NCBI RefSeq assembly: GCF_023278185.1
Contig: NZ_CP066356.1
Location: 1,914,001 to 1,978,000 of the forward strand
Origin: Bradyrhizobium elkanii USDA 76
Lineage (GTDB): Bacteria > Pseudomonadota > Alphaproteobacteria > Rhizobiales > Xanthobacteraceae
DNA length: 64,000 nucleotides
Direction of reading: 5' to 3'
In this document: one piece after another, positions 61,584 to 64,000 of the stretch
Position numbering within the stretch: position 1 is the stretch's first letter
How the letters are laid out: every line of letters begins with the position of its first letter
Notes under the pieces: generated by a model
The model's input: the letters and a program-made list of their open reading frames with translations, nothing else
Told to the model about the DNA's origin: nothing
The model's database searches: none
Made by a program: the position numbers and the translations under genes

Positions 61584-62072
61584 ATGACCTCCTTTGAGCG
61601 CTTCCTGATTAACTTGGACACGTGGCCCGCAGGGGCATTCCTGAGGATCGCCCTCGGCCTTTGCATTCTGCCGGTGTTCCGACTGCTGTCAGGCGGCGAC
61701 GATCGTATCGTGGTCGCGTTGACGATGTTTCTCGCCCTGCTGCTCGCGCTTCGCCTTGTGCCGGCCGTGTGCCGACGTGTTCTTCCGTTTTCGCGCGAAG
61801 CGAAAGATCTGTGGTTCAAGCGTCGCAATCTTGGCAAGAGGTACGACTCCTACCAGTGGCAAAAGCTCTTCTGGATGGGGCTGGGCATGCTGCCCTACGC
61901 GCTGATCTCTGGAGGATTGGGGCGCGGGGAAATTGTGCTGCTTGCGATCTGTACGATCGGCGGCGGAGCAGGGCTGCTGCTTTGGCGTAGGACCGGCCAG
62001 CTCAGCGTCGGTGCCGCCACTGCGAAAGCGACGAAGTTGCCGCCGGCCGCGGTCGCGTCGACGCCGCCCTAG
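61584..62072 (+). CDS. Hypothetical membrane protein
   Basis: This 162-residue protein has four hydrophobic segments (about residues 17-36, 42-62, 95-113 and 117-134) separated by a basic loop ('FSREAKDLWFKRRNLGKRYD'), and ends in an alanine- and proline-rich tail. I do not recognise the family. It follows the flippase after 15 bases and is probably in the same transcript, so an accessory role in polysaccharide assembly is possible. It converges with the next gene. Confidence 0.7.
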   Translation: MTSFERFLINLDTWPAGAFLRIALGLCILPVFRLLSGGDDRIVVALTMFLALLLALRLVPAVCRRVLPFSREAKDLWFKRRNLGKRYDSYQWQKLFWMGLGMLPYALISGGLGRGEIVLLAICTIGGGAGLLLWRRTGQLSVGAATAKATKLPPAAVASTPP

Positions 62073-62090
62073 GACCGGGCCGCCCGTACA

Positions 62091-63647
62091 TTACGGGAGG
62101 TTGCGGCACTCGGTGAACCTGTCGCCGTCCGGCGTTTCCGCCCTCTCGAGGCAATGGGCCTTATCGGTAACCTTGCCGGCTACGACAAAGTCGTAGGCTT
62201 GGTTTTTGAAGACCAGCACGTAACGGCCAGGTGAGAGGACGAGATCGGGGTTCACTGGCTGCAGCTCGACCATCTCGCGGCTTTCAGGGACCGGCGCTAC
62301 GGTCAGGTCGACGGAAACGGACCGGATCGCCCAGGCATCGTTGGCCATAGCGACCGCCGGTGACGACGGTGTTCGTGCCACCTGGGCGAGAATGCGCAAT
62401 TGTGCGTTGTCGGGCGCGCTTGTCATAAGCTCGCGCTGATACGCGACAAACGAAAGCGGGCCGTGCGGCACCACAACGGTGCGCGGCTTGGTGGTCAATA
62501 CCGACACGGCGATCCGGCTGTCGGGAAGGCGGATGTTCATCGGCTCGAGCCGGATCATCCGCCCGTTGCTTGACGCAAAAATCCCATACGTCGTCGGCAG
62601 TGAACGTGCGGGTGGTGCGCTTGCGGCTGCTTCGATCGGAGCACGATGTACGAACGTGGCAATTGCCGGTTTCAGCTTGCGTCTGCCTTGCGGCGGCGAC
62701 TGAACGGGCGTCGCGTTCGAATGGCTGACAACCTGGGGTGTTGTATTGAACAGGGATGCAACGTTGCCCCGCATGAGCATTCCGGTCCCAATCGCAAGCA
62801 GAACCGTTGCTGGAGCGAGGAACCATACAAAGTTGCGCACTTTCCATTCGCTGGTGACGGAACGTCGGTCTCGCGGCGAGCTCTGAAGTTCTTCGGCGAT
62901 CAGCTTCTCGATGAGTATCGTCTGCTGTTCCTGCACCGCGACGCTCGCCTCGGCAGTGCTGGTGTGCACGGGCGGTTGCCGCGGCGGCGGCACTGCTGGA
63001 CCGGTTGACACCGGCGGCACCGAGTTCGGATCTGGGTCTCCGGCCGGACTAAATCCCTCTCCTTCATCTGCCTCAGGCGTGTACGAGGTTACGGCTGTGC
63101 GGGCATACGAGCCCGGTGGCGCTGGCTGCGTGCGGCTCTCGCATTCCTCCGCTGAAGCATCGTTTGGATCGGCCGCAGGGGAGACGGACCCGTCATCCGG
63201 TCCGGCATCAGGCCGAGCCACGTTCGTCCGGCGTCCGATGTCCTCCGCGGCCTCATTCAGGCGCCGACTGACCTCATCCTGCGGGAGTACAATCGGTTGC
63301 AGGGGATGTTCCAGGTCAAGGAGCGGATGAGCTTCATTGGTCGGCCCACCGTTCGGCAAGCTCGGATCGTCGCCAATGATCGTCGGTTGCTTGTCGGTCG
63401 GACTGTCTGGCGGCCCGGCGGGATCGCGCTCTGGATTTACGGGCTCGCGCAGGCGGGCTTCGACGAACTGCGTCCAGGCGCCACGCCGTCGCAGAGGTGC
63501 GGCAAGCCTGTCTGCCTGACGTGGCAAAGGCGGCGCATTCAGGATGGCCGCCTGAGCCGAGGGGAGCTGACTGGAGCGCTTCATGCCTGGATACGCAGCT
63601 TGACGTTTGTCCGCCGTTGCGGACGTTCGCGACACCGTGGCGATCAT
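62091..63647 (-). CDS. Hypothetical single-pass membrane protein with disordered N-terminal half
   Basis: This 518-residue protein has a long proline-, aspartate- and serine-rich low-complexity N-terminal half, one transmembrane helix (about residues 275-300, 'FVWFLAPATVLLAIGTGMLM') and an extracytoplasmic C-terminal part with a beta-rich region ending 'GRYVLVFKNQAYDFVVAGKV'. The start is ATG 63647, with 63584 possible. It lies at the edge of the polysaccharide locus. Function unknown. Confidence 0.7.
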   Translation of the reverse strand: MIATVSRTSATADKRQAAYPGMKRSSQLPSAQAAILNAPPLPRQADRLAAPLRRRGAWTQFVEARLREPVNPERDPAGPPDSPTDKQPTIIGDDPSLPNGGPTNEAHPLLDLEHPLQPIVLPQDEVSRRLNEAAEDIGRRTNVARPDAGPDDGSVSPAADPNDASAEECESRTQPAPPGSYARTAVTSYTPEADEGEGFSPAGDPDPNSVPPVSTGPAVPPPRQPPVHTSTAEASVAVQEQQTILIEKLIAEELQSSPRDRRSVTSEWKVRNFVWFLAPATVLLAIGTGMLMRGNVASLFNTTPQVVSHSNATPVQSPPQGRRKLKPAIATFVHRAPIEAAASAPPARSLPTTYGIFASSNGRMIRLEPMNIRLPDSRIAVSVLTTKPRTVVVPHGPLSFVAYQRELMTSAPDNAQLRILAQVARTPSSPAVAMANDAWAIRSVSVDLTVAPVPESREMVELQPVNPDLVLSPGRYVLVFKNQAYDFVVAGKVTDKAHCLERAETPDGDRFTECRNLP

Positions 63648-63756
63648 ATGAAAAGGATCGCCAACCTGCCGGGATGTAGCAGCCGCCGCTTAACAGGCCG
63701 TTAACCATAAACCGGCGGAAACGCCGCATTGCTCCGCACCACGCGAGGTGACGATT

Positions 63757-64000
63757 TCAGGCAGCCGCTGGCAGCTCAAAGGATCCGGCGATCTGGCGCA
63801 GACGGTCGGCTCGTGCGCGCATTTGATCGGTATGAACAATACCGAGGATGTCGAATACCGCCTGTATGCGGTAGAGCCAATCGTGCCTCAGTGCGGCTTC
63901 CCGGACGTTTGCGCTCTGAACCGCTCGCAGTCGCGCCGGCTCTGCGTTCAGCGCTTCGAGGATCTGGCAAATGTCGGGCGAATCGAAGGGTACATGAATG
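63757..64000 (-). CDS. C-terminal end of a glycosyltransferase (CgeB-like), partial
   Basis: The last 80 codons of a minus-strand gene enter from the right edge. They read 'VPFDSPDICQILEALNAEPA', then 'NVREAALRHDWLYRIQAVFD' and a short tail ending LPAAA, the usual C terminus of GT-B proteins of the CgeB/Glyco_trans_1_2 group (DW-x-R helix). The nucleotide-binding part is outside the window. Another frame over the same bases is longer but arginine-rich and looks like a shadow. Confidence 0.65.
   Translation of the reverse strand, partial: IHVPFDSPDICQILEALNAEPARLRAVQSANVREAALRHDWLYRIQAVFDILGIVHTDQMRARADRLRQIAGSFELPAAA

Overview
The base composition (GC-rich, strong third-position GC bias) and gene content point to an alphaproteobacterium of the Bradyrhizobium/Nitrobacteraceae type. 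The indicators are several LivKHMGF-type ABC importers, stacked CoA-dependent carboxylic-acid catabolism, an Omp25/31-like porin and many small lineage-specific ORFs. The assignment is inferred from gene families, not from any marker gene. No rRNA, tRNA or CRISPR array was found.

Region 1 (1-18933) is a large catabolic island. On the minus strand is a TRAP importer (dctP, dctQ, partial dctM). Divergent from it on the plus strand runs a close-packed series: a complete branched-chain-type ABC importer, a MmgE/PrpD protein, an SDR, a class III CoA-transferase, a crotonase, an HMG-CoA-lyase-like enzyme, an acyl-CoA dehydrogenase, a second MmgE/PrpD protein, an Asp/Glu-racemase-like protein, a metallo-beta-lactamase-fold hydrolase, a LacI regulator and an old-yellow-enzyme-type oxidoreductase. 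Two LacI-type palindromes, one perfect, lie in the divergent promoter region. They suggest that the LacI protein controls both importers and the pathway. The logic is uptake of an acid, CoA activation, oxidation, hydration and aldol-type cleavage; the substrate is unknown.

Region 2 (18934-31428) starts with decayed remnants of an acyl-CoA synthetase and a GntR/FCD regulator. A second catabolic island follows: FAD oxidoreductase, crotonase, two-domain CoA-transferase, a convergent GntR regulator, a second full ABC importer, a second crotonase and an acyl-CoA dehydrogenase. Matching FadR-type half-palindromes sit inside both plus-strand promoters. A hairpin plus a (CT)15 tract separates the binding-protein gene from the permease genes.

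Region 3 (31429-41823) is a patchwork: a tyrosine-integrase remnant, a bacterial ionotropic-glutamate-receptor-like channel with an altered pore filter, a methyltransferase next to a fused permease/binding-protein osmolyte-type ABC importer, small ORFs, diverged intergenic repeats and an outer membrane beta-barrel gene with a strong terminator.

Region 4 (41837-64000) is a surface-polysaccharide locus: asparagine-synthase-like amidotransferase, glycosyltransferases, O-acyltransferase, export lipoprotein, O-antigen-ligase/polymerase-like protein, beta-helix protein, FemAB/GNAT-like protein, deoxysugar genes (glucose-1-phosphate cytidylyltransferase, C-methyltransferase, 3,5-epimerase, NAD epimerase), PIG-L deacetylase, a flippase and an internally duplicated cysteine-motif protein of unknown function.
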